From Marinomonas spartinae (lineage in GTDB: Bacteria; Pseudomonadota; Gammaproteobacteria; Pseudomonadales; Marinomonadaceae), in contig NZ_JAEMUI010000003.1 in assembly GCF_016461715.1 (NCBI RefSeq), positions 124,001 to 188,000 on the forward strand: DNA of 64,000 nucleotides, read 5' to 3'. This document shows, piece after piece, positions 52,882 to 61,031 of this stretch (position 1 is its first letter; every line of letters starts with the position of its first letter). Made by a program: the position numbers and the translations under genes. A model generated the notes under the pieces. It saw nothing but the letters and a program-made list of their open reading frames with translations, searched no databases and was not told where the DNA came from.

Positions 52882-53766
52882 ATGGGAATTACCCAACGAT
52901 TTATAACACGCACTTGTTTTCTGTTCGCAAGCAGTATGTTTGTGGCCTGTTCTCAGGCGTCCATACTGTATCAGTCTGGCATCACGGATTCGAAATGGCT
53001 GTTATCGGGTGATATTTTTTCATGCAGCTTGAGTCATCCCGTGCCGCATTATGGCGTTGGACATTTTATAAAAGAAGCGGGCGAGCCTATGAAGTTTGTG
53101 CTTAAGCCCAATAATGAGAAACTAGGGCCGGGACAGGTTTATATCATTTCTCAGGCGCCGGAATGGTCTCCTGGCATCAAACCCGAAACGCTTGATATTT
53201 TGCCTTACCCAGGTTACGGGTTGACGGTTGAGGTAGGGGGTAAAGTGGCGGAACGAATGCTAACCAGTTTGGATCATGGTCGACAACCAATGGTCGCCGG
53301 TACGGCTTGGGAAGATCGTCGTGAAGTGGTGGAAGTGAGCTTGTCTAATATTAATTTTGAACCTGCTTATAATCAATTTCGCCAATGTCTGTCGTCTCTA
53401 TTACCGGTTAATTACGATCAGATTGCTCGTACGGCGGCCTTATTTCCGTCTGGAAAAGTGCGGCTCACCGACAGTATTAAGCAACGTTTAGATTTGGTGG
53501 CGTTGTATGTGAAGCATGACCCGACAGTTGAATACATCTACATTGATGGTCATTCAGATAACGTTGGCTCACGACGTGATAATCGGGAGCTGTCTAAAGA
53601 GCGAGCTGAAAAAGTAACGGCGTATTTGCTAAAACAAGGTGTACCAGTCGATAAAATCATTTCCCGTTATCATGGTGATCGTTACCCAGCGGCCAGTAAT
53701 CGTACGGCAGCAGGCCGTGAGCGTAACCGTCGTGTGACCATTCGTTTAGAAAAAATTGGTAAGTAA
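52882..53766 (+). CDS. motY: MotY-type flagellar stator-associated protein
   Basis: A 294-aa periplasmic protein: signal peptide (TRTCFLFASSMFVACSQAS), MotY N-terminal domain (about 25-165; FSCSLSHPVPHYGVGHFI) that binds the flagellar basal body, and OmpA-like domain (about 175-290; YIDGHSDNVGSRRDNRELSK, AAGRERNRRVTIRL) that binds peptidoglycan. MotY forms the T-ring that holds sodium-driven stators (PomAB or MotCD) around polar flagella. Divergent from rnt; argG follows. Confidence 0.9.
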   Translation: MGITQRFITRTCFLFASSMFVACSQASILYQSGITDSKWLLSGDIFSCSLSHPVPHYGVGHFIKEAGEPMKFVLKPNNEKLGPGQVYIISQAPEWSPGIKPETLDILPYPGYGLTVEVGGKVAERMLTSLDHGRQPMVAGTAWEDRREVVEVSLSNINFEPAYNQFRQCLSSLLPVNYDQIARTAALFPSGKVRLTDSIKQRLDLVALYVKHDPTVEYIYIDGHSDNVGSRRDNRELSKERAEKVTAYLLKQGVPVDKIISRYHGDRYPAASNRTAAGRERNRRVTIRLEKIGK

Positions 53767-53796
53767 TGATTGGTTATTCTGCCAAGTCTTCATAAG

Positions 53797-53839
53797 AGCC
53801 CAACGATTCCATTAAATTCAATGACGTGTTGGGCTTTTT
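53797..53839 (+). terminator. Terminator after motY
   Basis: AGCCCAAC (53797-53804) pairs with GTTGGGCT (53828-53835) and is followed by TTTTA. It lies 31 bp after the motY stop. Confidence 0.75.
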
Positions 53840-53945
53840 ACTTGCTAAGGAAGTAGTGAAATCTTACACTAGATAGCCCCTTTTTTTAATTTTTGCGCCG
53901 CTGTTTTACTGTGGTTGCGTGACATCGTTGAGGAGAACAGAAAGA

Positions 53946-55178
53946 ATGTCTGACGTGAAGAAGGTAGTGCTGGCTTATTCAGGCGGCCTAGACACTTCGG
54001 TAATTGTGAAGTGGCTTCAAGAAGAGTATCAGTGTGAAGTAGTGACCTTTACCGCTGACCTAGGTCAAGGTGAGGAGGTGGAACCTGCTCGCGCGAAAGC
54101 TCAAGCGTTGGGTGTTAAGGAAATCTTCATTGAAGATTTACGTGAGGAATTTGTCCGAGACTTTGTTTTCCCCATGTTCCGAGCAAACACTATTTATGAA
54201 GGTGAGTACCTTCTAGGTACCTCAATTGCTCGTCCTCTGATTGCTAAGCGTTTGATTGAGATTGCTAATGAAACCGGAGCCGATGCTATTGCTCACGGTG
54301 CGACTGGTAAAGGTAATGATCAGGTGCGTTTCGAGCTTGGTGCTTACGCTCTTAAGCCTGGTGTAAAAGTGATTGCACCTTGGCGTGAGTGGAGTCTAAC
54401 GTCTCGTGAAACCTTAATGAAGTACTGTGAAGAGCATCAGATCCCCGTTGACTTTTCAACTAAGAAGAAAAAGTCGCCTTACTCCATGGATGCCAACTTG
54501 TTGCATATCTCTTATGAAGGTGATCAGTTAGAAGATCCTTGGATAGAGTCAGAAGAAGATATGTGGCGTTGGTCGGTGGCTCCTGAGCAAGCACCGGAAA
54601 CCCCTACTTATATTGAAATTGAATACGCGCATGGTGACCCAGTTGCTATTAATGGTGAAAAAATGTCGCCAGCCACTATTTTGGAAACTTTGAACAAAAT
54701 CGGTGGTGAAAACGGCATTGGTCGTATCGATATCGTAGAAAACCGTTTCGTTGGTATGAAAGCGCGTGGTTGTTACGAAACCCCTGGGGGCACCATTATG
54801 TTGCGTGCTCACCGTGCGATGGAGTCCATCACACTGGATCGTGAGGCCATGCATCTTAAGGATGAACTAATGCCTCGTTACGCAAAAGTGATCTATAATG
54901 GTTTCTGGTGGTCTGAAGAGCGTCGCATGCTGCAGGCAATGATTGATACATCTCAGAAATACGTTTCTGGTACCGTGCGCTTGAAATTGTATAAAGGAAA
55001 TGTGAGCGTTGTTGGCCGTCAATCGCCCAATAGTTTGTTTGATAGCTCTATTGCGACTTTTGAAGATGATGCTGGTGCTTACGATCAAAAAGATGCGGCT
55101 GGCTTTATTAAACTTAATGCATTGCGTATGCGAATCGCAGCGCAGAAAGGACGTGGCTTTTTAGATTCTGATAAGTAA
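53946..55178 (+). CDS. argG: Argininosuccinate synthase
   Basis: A 410-aa cytoplasmic enzyme that joins citrulline and aspartate with ATP in arginine synthesis. ATP-binding AYSGGLDTS lies near the N terminus; other conserved segments are [40 protein letters not shown] and [13 protein letters not shown]. The class is the bacterial ArgG type of about 400 aa. ATG 53946 is chosen (GAGGAGAACAG upstream); an ATG 27 bases earlier lacks a site. A strong terminator follows. Confidence 0.97.
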   Translation: MSDVKKVVLAYSGGLDTSVIVKWLQEEYQCEVVTFTADLGQGEEVEPARAKAQALGVKEIFIEDLREEFVRDFVFPMFRANTIYEGEYLLGTSIARPLIAKRLIEIANETGADAIAHGATGKGNDQVRFELGAYALKPGVKVIAPWREWSLTSRETLMKYCEEHQIPVDFSTKKKKSPYSMDANLLHISYEGDQLEDPWIESEEDMWRWSVAPEQAPETPTYIEIEYAHGDPVAINGEKMSPATILETLNKIGGENGIGRIDIVENRFVGMKARGCYETPGGTIMLRAHRAMESITLDREAMHLKDELMPRYAKVIYNGFWWSEERRMLQAMIDTSQKYVSGTVRLKLYKGNVSVVGRQSPNSLFDSSIATFEDDAGAYDQKDAAGFIKLNALRMRIAAQKGRGFLDSDK

Positions 55179-55216
55179 TCCAGTAAAGTCTGGATTTACT
55201 CGTCGTCTATGTCTAT

Positions 55217-55257
55217 AAACGCTCTATTCAGGTTGAATAGGGCGTTTTTTATTTTTG
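55217..55257 (+). terminator. Rho-independent terminator after argG
   Basis: AACGCTCTATTCA pairs with TGAATAGGGCGTT (T.G pair) around GGT, then a T-rich run. 39 bp after the argG stop. Confidence 0.93.
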
Positions 55258-55350
55258 TACAGATGGTCAATTATTTTTTAAGCTTGCGTATAATGACTGA
55301 AGGGTCATTCCCAGACCACTGAACGCTATTCATCCAGAAGGAAAGATTAC

Positions 55351-56244
55351 ATGGCAATTTATAATTTTGGTTCGATTAACCTCGACCACCTTTATCAACT
55401 TGATCACTTTGTGCGACCAGGTGAAACCATGGCATCGGACAGTTATCAATGTTTGCTTGGTGGCAAAGGGGCGAATCAGTCTGTTGCCTTGGCGAAAGCG
55501 GGGGCTGATGTTAAGCACGTTGGTGCGGTTCATCAAAATGATGCGCAAATTTTGGCACAATTGTCTGGCCTTGGGGTGAATACGGACTTGATTGCTAGGC
55601 TGGATGTGCCGACGGGTCATGCGATTATTCAACTGAATAAAGAGGCAGAAAATGCCATTATTTTATTTCAAGGCGCGAACCATGCATTGACGGAGGAACA
55701 AGTTGATCAGGTCTTGTCCCAAGTCTCGTCTGAAGATTGGGTGTTGCTACAAAATGAGACAAACCTAATCCAATATATTATGCGTCAAGCACAAGCAAAA
55801 GGACTGAAAGTTGCCTTTAATCCCGCGCCAATGGATGCTCAATTAGCGAAGGAAGTTCTGCCTTTTGTTGATCTTCTGATTGTTAATGAAGTAGAAGCAA
55901 TGGACCTAATTGGTGTTAGCGATGTGGATGCGGCAATCTACGGTCTGCCGAAAGCTTACCCTGAATTAGCTGTGCTGATGACACTAGGGAAAGCCGGAGT
56001 GCGTTATTTTAATCAAGATGAAAATCTATTTGTTGAAGCATTTTCTGTGAAAGCGGTGGATACCACTGCTGCGGGAGATACCTTTATCGGTTTTTGCCTA
56101 TCCGCCTTAATGGATCAGTTAAATATGAAAGAAGCGCTTACACGCGCTTGTGCGGCGTCTGCTATTTGCGTCACAAGAATGGGAGCTTCAAGTGCCATTC
56201 CAAGTATTTCAGAAGTCGATGAGTTTTTAGCCGAACAAGCTTAG
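55351..56244 (+). CDS. rbsK: Ribokinase (PfkB family)
   Basis: A 297-aa sugar kinase that phosphorylates ribose. N-terminal GSINLDHLYQLDHFVRPGETM and LLGGKGANQSVALAKAGAD match RbsK, and the C-terminal catalytic signature DTTAAGDTFIGF carries the base Asp. It starts 93 bp after the argG terminator with AAGGAAAG before the ATG. The following nucleoside hydrolase releases ribose from nucleosides, so the pair makes a salvage unit. There is no ribose transporter nearby. Confidence 0.9.
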   Translation: MAIYNFGSINLDHLYQLDHFVRPGETMASDSYQCLLGGKGANQSVALAKAGADVKHVGAVHQNDAQILAQLSGLGVNTDLIARLDVPTGHAIIQLNKEAENAIILFQGANHALTEEQVDQVLSQVSSEDWVLLQNETNLIQYIMRQAQAKGLKVAFNPAPMDAQLAKEVLPFVDLLIVNEVEAMDLIGVSDVDAAIYGLPKAYPELAVLMTLGKAGVRYFNQDENLFVEAFSVKAVDTTAAGDTFIGFCLSALMDQLNMKEALTRACAASAICVTRMGASSAIPSISEVDEFLAEQA

Positions 56245-56299
56245 TTTGTCATGTCGATGTATTGGCAGACTAAATTTATATAAAAAGAGGAAGTCGAAT

Positions 56300-57241
56300 A
56301 TGGCTCGTAAAATTATTATTGATACAGATCCAGGCATTGATGATGCTATGGCGATCTTTTTTGCATTCCAAGCGAAAGAATTGGATGTACTGGGTCTTAC
56401 TACCACATTTGGTAATGTGCCTGTTGAGCTAGCAACGCAAAATGCCATTACTCTAACGGAAATTGCGAAAGTAGATGTTCCCGTTGCGCAAGGTGTTGCA
56501 GTGCCATCCGTGATTGAGCCGCGCCCGCATCCAGATTTTGTTCATGGTAAAGATGGTTTTGGTAACATCAATTGGCCTGCTCCCAAAGGTAAAGCCGTCA
56601 AAGAAAGCGCGGCACAATTTATTATCGATACGGTTCGTCAGTACCCAGGTGAGGTAACCATTATTGCATTGGGACCATTGGGTAATTTGGCCGCAGCGCT
56701 GAAGTTAGATCCTGAGATCGCGGAGCTGGTGGACGAAGTTATTTTGATGGGGGGTACAGCGATTGAATATGGTAATGTGTCGCCTGTTGCAGAAGCCAAT
56801 ATTATGAATGACCCCCATGCAGCAGATGTTGTATTTACTGCGCCTTGGCAAGTGACCATGATCGGTTTAGATGTGACTCATCAGGTGTTACTGGATAATA
56901 ATGTTCTTGGGCGTATAAAAGCTGCCAATCCTGAAGAGGGTGGATTCTTGTACGACTGCGCACAGCATTATATCAATTTCTATAGTAGTCGTTTTGGTGT
57001 CAATGGTTGTTACTTTCACGATGCCTCTACGATCGCTTATGCCATGGATCCAAGTATCTTCGGTGTGGAATTAGGGGCGGTGCGTGTTGCTTGTGAAGGA
57101 ATTGGCATTGGTCAGACGATTTTTGCACCACAAGGTGTGGATTTCCCTGAACCCCATTGGAATAATGTGCCGATGACGCAAGTTTGTATGGAAGTTGACA
57201 GTGAGAAGTTGTTGAAACTGTTTGAGACAACCTTGTCCTAA
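56300..57241 (+). CDS. Ribonucleoside hydrolase (IUNH family)
   Basis: A 313-aa enzyme that splits nucleosides to base and ribose. The calcium-binding DTDPGIDDAMA is at residues 8-18, with ALGPLGNLAAAL and the active-site stretch MGGTAIEYGNVSPVAEANI. ATG 56300 has AGAGGA upstream; an ATG at 56246 would add 18 residues without such a site. It follows ribokinase in the same direction. Preferred base (pyrimidine or purine) cannot be told, and RihA/B/C-type names are not distinguished. Confidence 0.9.
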   Translation: MARKIIIDTDPGIDDAMAIFFAFQAKELDVLGLTTTFGNVPVELATQNAITLTEIAKVDVPVAQGVAVPSVIEPRPHPDFVHGKDGFGNINWPAPKGKAVKESAAQFIIDTVRQYPGEVTIIALGPLGNLAAALKLDPEIAELVDEVILMGGTAIEYGNVSPVAEANIMNDPHAADVVFTAPWQVTMIGLDVTHQVLLDNNVLGRIKAANPEEGGFLYDCAQHYINFYSSRFGVNGCYFHDASTIAYAMDPSIFGVELGAVRVACEGIGIGQTIFAPQGVDFPEPHWNNVPMTQVCMEVDSEKLLKLFETTLS

Positions 57242-57422
57242 GTCGTCAAGTCGCGTTATCTGAAAGTGCTAGGCATGATGCTCGCCTCATGCCTAGTCTT
57301 TGATTGCTTTTATAATCGTTGTAGCAACGAGCTAGAAGGAAAAGTATTAGGATAAAATGCAAATGTTTCACGTCGCATCGAGATTATGGATGTAGAGTAG
57401 ATGCAGTGTGATAATTATTGGA

Positions 57423-57740
57423 CTAAGAGTTATCTTCAATAAAGGTTTTTATATACGCTAGGTCTTTGGGAGCTATTTTGTGAAAACTGAGCCGGATGTA
57501 GTGCTTATTATGTTCGTTTAATACATCTACCAAAGGTTTACAAAGTGCTTTTATGAGAGCTGTTTTGCCTTCATGGATGGCGTTTAGTTCCAGCTTTACC
57601 AGTTTTGAACCTTGTGAACCATAGGGAGCTTCCACTTCTATTTGCTCAGAGGATATGTGAGTACAGTGAACGGACATCACCATGCCATTGGTTAAATAGA
57701 GTCTTCCAGCCCAAAAACATCTTATGTATGGTGCTTTCAT
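57423..57740 (-). CDS. Small PilZ-like protein, divergent
   Basis: A 105-aa protein. A beta-rich N-terminal half (CFWAGRLYLTNGMVMSVHCT, SSEQIEVEAPYG) and helical C terminus (DLAYIKTFIEDN) resemble short PilZ-domain proteins, but the c-di-GMP-binding RxxxR and D/NxSxxG motifs are not clear, so nucleotide binding is doubtful. Start ATG has AAGAGAAAAAAA upstream. It stands alone. Treat as hypothetical with a tentative fold. Confidence 0.5.
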   Translation of the reverse strand: MKAPYIRCFWAGRLYLTNGMVMSVHCTHISSEQIEVEAPYGSQGSKLVKLELNAIHEGKTALIKALCKPLVDVLNEHNKHYIRLSFHKIAPKDLAYIKTFIEDNS

Positions 57741-57838
57741 TTTTTTTCTCTTGTGCTTTTACGAAAGTTTACGCTGACAAGTATTATAGGGAAAACACAT
57801 CCTACGACCAGTGTTCAATATAGGTATTTTTATGAAAT

Positions 57839-57873
57839 AAAAAAATCCGAACGGTCATTCCGCTCGGATTTTT
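57839..57873 (-). terminator. Terminator after the transaminase gene
   Basis: AAAAAAATCCGA/TCGGATTTTTT stem with GCGGAATGACCG-type loop (read on the minus strand the hairpin is followed by a T run). It lies 32 bp beyond the transaminase stop. Confidence 0.88.
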
Positions 57874-57904
57874 TACTTTTTGTTTACCATTTAGGCTAAA
57901 TCGG

Positions 57905-59242
57905 TTAGTGCTGTTCCTTTAGGGTATCACCTAACGCATTGATCAAACTGTCCATTTCTGACTTTTCTGTGGTAAATGGCGGCGCTAGCTGAATCGTATC
58001 GGCCCCGTAGCGCACATAATAGCCTTTCTCCCACATGCGCATAGCAATTTGAAATGGTCGCTTAGCGGGTTCACCATCAATATGGGCAATGCTCATTCCC
58101 GCAGCAAAGCCATAATTTCGAATATCCGTAATGAGTGGACTAGCGGCTTTCAATTGATGGACACATTCCTCCAAAACAGGGCTCATTTTCTTTACCCGAT
58201 CAATCAAGTTTTGTTGTGTGATTGCTTCGAGGGAAGCCAAACCGGCGGCGCACGCAATGGGGTGGGCTGAGTAGGTATAGCCATGGGGGACTTCCAACAT
58301 ATAATCAGCACCCCCTGTCTCCATAAAGGTGTCATATATTTCCTGTTTGAACGCCACGGCCCCCATCGGAATGGCTCCGTTAGTGACTTGTTTGGCTAGG
58401 GTAATAGCGTCGGGTGTTACTCCAAAGGCTTCTGCCCCTGTTTTTGCGCCCATGCGGCCAAAACCAGTAATGACCTCGTCGAAAATTAATAGGATGTCGT
58501 GTTCATCACAAATTTGGCGGAGGCGTTGTAGGTAACCAACGGGGGGAATAATCACACCACCGGAGCCTGACATGGGCTCAACGATCACGGCGGCAATATT
58601 GGAGGCATCGTGCATGTTAATCAAGTTAAGCAACTCTTCGGCGCGCTCTTTGCCTTTTTCTGGAATGCCTTTTGAGAATTCCGTGCCAGGTACTTGCGTA
58701 TGGGGTAAATGATAAGACTCAAGACCTTGTCCATATAAAGTACGATTGGCAGGAATACCACCCACACTAAAGCCTGAAACCCCTGCGCCATGGTAGCCCT
58801 TAGCACGACCAATAAATTTGGTTTTTGTGCCTTTGCCTTTTTTACGCCAATAAGCGCGAGCGATTTTCAATGCTGTATCTACGGACTCAGAACCAGAACC
58901 CGTAAAAAAGATACGATTGAGTGGCGCAGGCATAAACTCCGTTATTTTCTCAGCCAATAAAAAGGACTTTTCATGGCCAAATTGAAAGGCGGGGGAGTAA
59001 TCCAGTGTTTTTACCTGTTTCGCGACGGCTTCGTTAATAGAAGGGACGCTGTGCCCTAAACCGCATGTCCATAAACCAGAGAGCCCATCAAAGATTTTTC
59101 GGCCGTCGATATCCGTGTAATAACGACCTTCGGCTGAGGCAATGATGCGAGGATCTTGTTTGAATTGTCTGTTGCCCGTGTAGGCCATCCAGTGGGCGTC
59201 TAATTGAGCTTGGGTAAGTTTGGTTTTTGCGATCTGGCTCAT
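57905..59242 (-). CDS. Omega-amino-acid:pyruvate transaminase (class III)
   Basis: A 445-aa class-III PLP transaminase that moves the amino group of beta-alanine or similar omega-amino acids to pyruvate. Visible: LSGLWTCGLGH near the N terminus, FFTGSGSESVDTALKIAR for phosphate binding, IFDEVITGFGRMG with cofactor-binding Asp, and LAKQVTNGAIPMG containing the Schiff-base Lys (about 285). Length equals the P. aeruginosa-type beta-alanine:pyruvate enzyme (about 448 aa). The gene stands alone; an inverted repeat 83 bp upstream may be its operator. Confidence 0.9.
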   Translation of the reverse strand: MSQIAKTKLTQAQLDAHWMAYTGNRQFKQDPRIIASAEGRYYTDIDGRKIFDGLSGLWTCGLGHSVPSINEAVAKQVKTLDYSPAFQFGHEKSFLLAEKITEFMPAPLNRIFFTGSGSESVDTALKIARAYWRKKGKGTKTKFIGRAKGYHGAGVSGFSVGGIPANRTLYGQGLESYHLPHTQVPGTEFSKGIPEKGKERAEELLNLINMHDASNIAAVIVEPMSGSGGVIIPPVGYLQRLRQICDEHDILLIFDEVITGFGRMGAKTGAEAFGVTPDAITLAKQVTNGAIPMGAVAFKQEIYDTFMETGGADYMLEVPHGYTYSAHPIACAAGLASLEAITQQNLIDRVKKMSPVLEECVHQLKAASPLITDIRNYGFAAGMSIAHIDGEPAKRPFQIAMRMWEKGYYVRYGADTIQLAPPFTTEKSEMDSLINALGDTLKEQH

Positions 59243-59324
59243 AAAGGTGGGTCTCTCTCATCATGAATGTGTATAAGAGAAGCATGATCCGTGAATAATG
59301 TTTAATAAATTCAATCTTAATTAA

Positions 59325-59352
59325 TTATAGTTTAGTAATTATTAAACTATAA
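59325..59352. promoter_or_regulatory. 10-bp perfect inverted repeat, candidate operator
   Basis: TTATAGTTTA (59325-59334) and TAAACTATAA (59343-59352) with an 8-bp spacer, 83 bp before the transaminase start. Both arms are AT-rich, but a perfect 10-bp repeat is unlikely by chance at this place. Confidence 0.55.
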
Positions 59353-59694
59353 GTGAGCCTTCTCTTGGGGTGTCTTTCTGCCTTATCGGCCTTTGTCAGG
59401 TTTCATTACTTTTTGTTACTAGATAACGGATTACAATGAATTGCTGTCCCTATTGTATGGGGATGGTAATGGCTCTCAAAAAATTGAAAAGCTGCATGCG
59501 AGGAGCATTGGTCAGTTTTAGCAAATTTTTATTGTGGCCTGTCACCAATAAGGAGCAAGAAGGAGGGTTAAGCTCATGTTCTATTTGTGTATGGTGATAA
59601 CACTTTTTCCTTATCCTACTAAGACACGCTGACAAAGGTTTGATGGCTGGTCTTCCTGTTCGTTGGCTCTTTTCTCTTTTTTGAGTTTTTCAAG

Positions 59695-59712
59695 TATGCC
59701 GCTTTTGGCATA
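59695..59712 (+). promoter_or_regulatory. Hairpin next to the cqsA ribosome-binding site
   Basis: TATGCC (59695-59700) and GGCATA (59707-59712) with loop GCTTTT end exactly before the AAGGAG ribosome-binding site (59713-59718) of cqsA. It may affect translation. Confidence 0.4.
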
Positions 59713-59724
59713 AGGAGAAGAGTA

Positions 59725-60945
59725 ATGAAAAACAATATCAATAACTACCCTAATTATTTAGCTGAAAAAGTGAATAAACACGTCCAGCGATGTGAAGACT
59801 TGGGGGGGCGTAATCCTTTGCATGGGCTTACAGCAACAGCATCATCAGTTAAGTTCATTAGTAATGATTATCTGTCACTAGCAAATCATCCAGCTATTAT
59901 TGAAGCGCAGCGGAAAGTGTTAGATGATTCGGATAATTTAATTATCATGTCTTCTATCTATATGCATGGGGATAATCCTCAACAGCGTTTTGAAACTCGT
60001 ATGGCGGATTTTATGCGGTCTGATGAAGCGGTGCTTTGCCAGTCTGGTTATAATGCCAATATTGGATTAATTCAATCAATTGTTGAGCATACCAATGCCC
60101 CTGTCTATATTGATATGATGGCACATATGTCTTTGTGGGATGGCACAAAATTTAGTACGTCTCCAGTCTACCCATTTCGCCATAATAATATAGATCATTT
60201 AATGTCATTAATTGAACGCCATGGTTCCGGTTTGGTTATTGTCGATTCAGTATACAGTACCAATGGTAGTGTCTGCCCTTTAAAAGCATTAGTGGAGGCA
60301 GCTTACGACAAGGGCTGTATATTATTGGTTGATGAGTCCCATTCATTGGGAACACACGGGCCTCAGGGGCGAGGTATGGTGGTTGATTATGGCCTACAAG
60401 ATAAGGTTATGTTCCGAACTGCCAGTTTGGCCAAAGCTTTTGCTGGACGAGCTGGCATTGTTGCTTGTCCAGCTGGTTTTGCGGACTATTTTAAATGCAC
60501 GGGAAACCCTGCGATTTTTAGTTCTGCTTTATTGCCATACGAAATTGCAGGCTTGGATAAGACATTAGATTTAATTATTACTGCAGATGAGCGACGTGAG
60601 CGGCTTCATAGTAACGCTGCCTATCTAAGGAGAGCGCTTAGCGAGTTAGGTTACAATACAAGTGTATCAAGCTCACAGATAATAGGCCTTGAAGTGGGAA
60701 CAGAGAAGCAAACGACAGTGCTGAAAGATGTTTTAGAGGCTAGAGATGTCTTTGGCTCAGTATTTTGTGCGCCTGCAACCGCTAAAAATCGAGCGTTAAT
60801 GCGTTTATCTGTTAACTCTTACCTAACTATGGATGAGTTAAGATATGTTATCGGTGTTTTTAGGGATATTCGGGAAGAAGTTGGATTAGACCAATGGCGT
60901 TCCACTCAAAAACAAACCAATATGCTGCCACTTTGTGTTGCTTGA
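59725..60945 (+). CDS. cqsA: CqsA/LqsA alpha-hydroxyketone autoinducer synthase
   Basis: A 406-aa PLP-dependent alpha-oxoamine synthase-type enzyme. CqsA/LqsA joins an acyl-CoA to an amino-acid-derived donor to give CAI-1 or LAI-1-type signals. PLP Lys237 sits in FRTASLAKAFAGRAG, matching K236 of V. cholerae CqsA; VDESHSLGTHG (201-212) holds the cofactor Asp, and SSIYMHGDNPQQRFE (CqsA-specific) and KFISNDYLSLANHP are seen. AAGGAG precedes the ATG. It converges with a response regulator and sensor kinase. The acyl chain length cannot be predicted. Confidence 0.93.
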   Translation: MKNNINNYPNYLAEKVNKHVQRCEDLGGRNPLHGLTATASSVKFISNDYLSLANHPAIIEAQRKVLDDSDNLIIMSSIYMHGDNPQQRFETRMADFMRSDEAVLCQSGYNANIGLIQSIVEHTNAPVYIDMMAHMSLWDGTKFSTSPVYPFRHNNIDHLMSLIERHGSGLVIVDSVYSTNGSVCPLKALVEAAYDKGCILLVDESHSLGTHGPQGRGMVVDYGLQDKVMFRTASLAKAFAGRAGIVACPAGFADYFKCTGNPAIFSSALLPYEIAGLDKTLDLIITADERRERLHSNAAYLRRALSELGYNTSVSSSQIIGLEVGTEKQTTVLKDVLEARDVFGSVFCAPATAKNRALMRLSVNSYLTMDELRYVIGVFRDIREEVGLDQWRSTQKQTNMLPLCVA

Positions 60946-60963
60946 TTTTTATATGATGCTATC

Positions 60964-61021
60964 AAAAGCTTCGTTATGACTTAGCTTTTATCTTCGGGGC
61001 TTTTGATAAAAGTCCCGAAGA
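60964..61021. terminator. Two hairpins between cqsA and the response regulator
   Basis: AAAAGCT/AGCTTTT (60964-60989) and TCTTCGGGGCTTTT/AAAAGTCCCGAAGA (60991-61021, 14-bp arms, one T.G pair). No long T run; probably bidirectional termination between convergent genes. Confidence 0.55.
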
Positions 61022-61031
61022 CTCTTCATTG

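Larger units (their letters stand above)
59243..59724. other. 482-bp divergent region between transaminase and cqsA
   Basis: Contains the 10-bp-arm inverted repeat at 59325-59352 on the transaminase side and a short hairpin abutting the cqsA ribosome-binding site at 59695-59712. No coding frame of credible quality is present; a 61-codon frame on the minus strand (59450-59635) lacks support. Promoters for both genes must lie here. Confidence 0.6.

Noticed and set aside
57605-57823. 72-codon plus-strand frame over the PilZ-like gene
   Set aside because: Antisense to the more protein-like minus-strand frame.
59450-59635. 61-codon minus-strand frame in the cqsA upstream gap
   Set aside because: No ribosome-binding site and no protein-like pattern; the gap is better read as regulatory.
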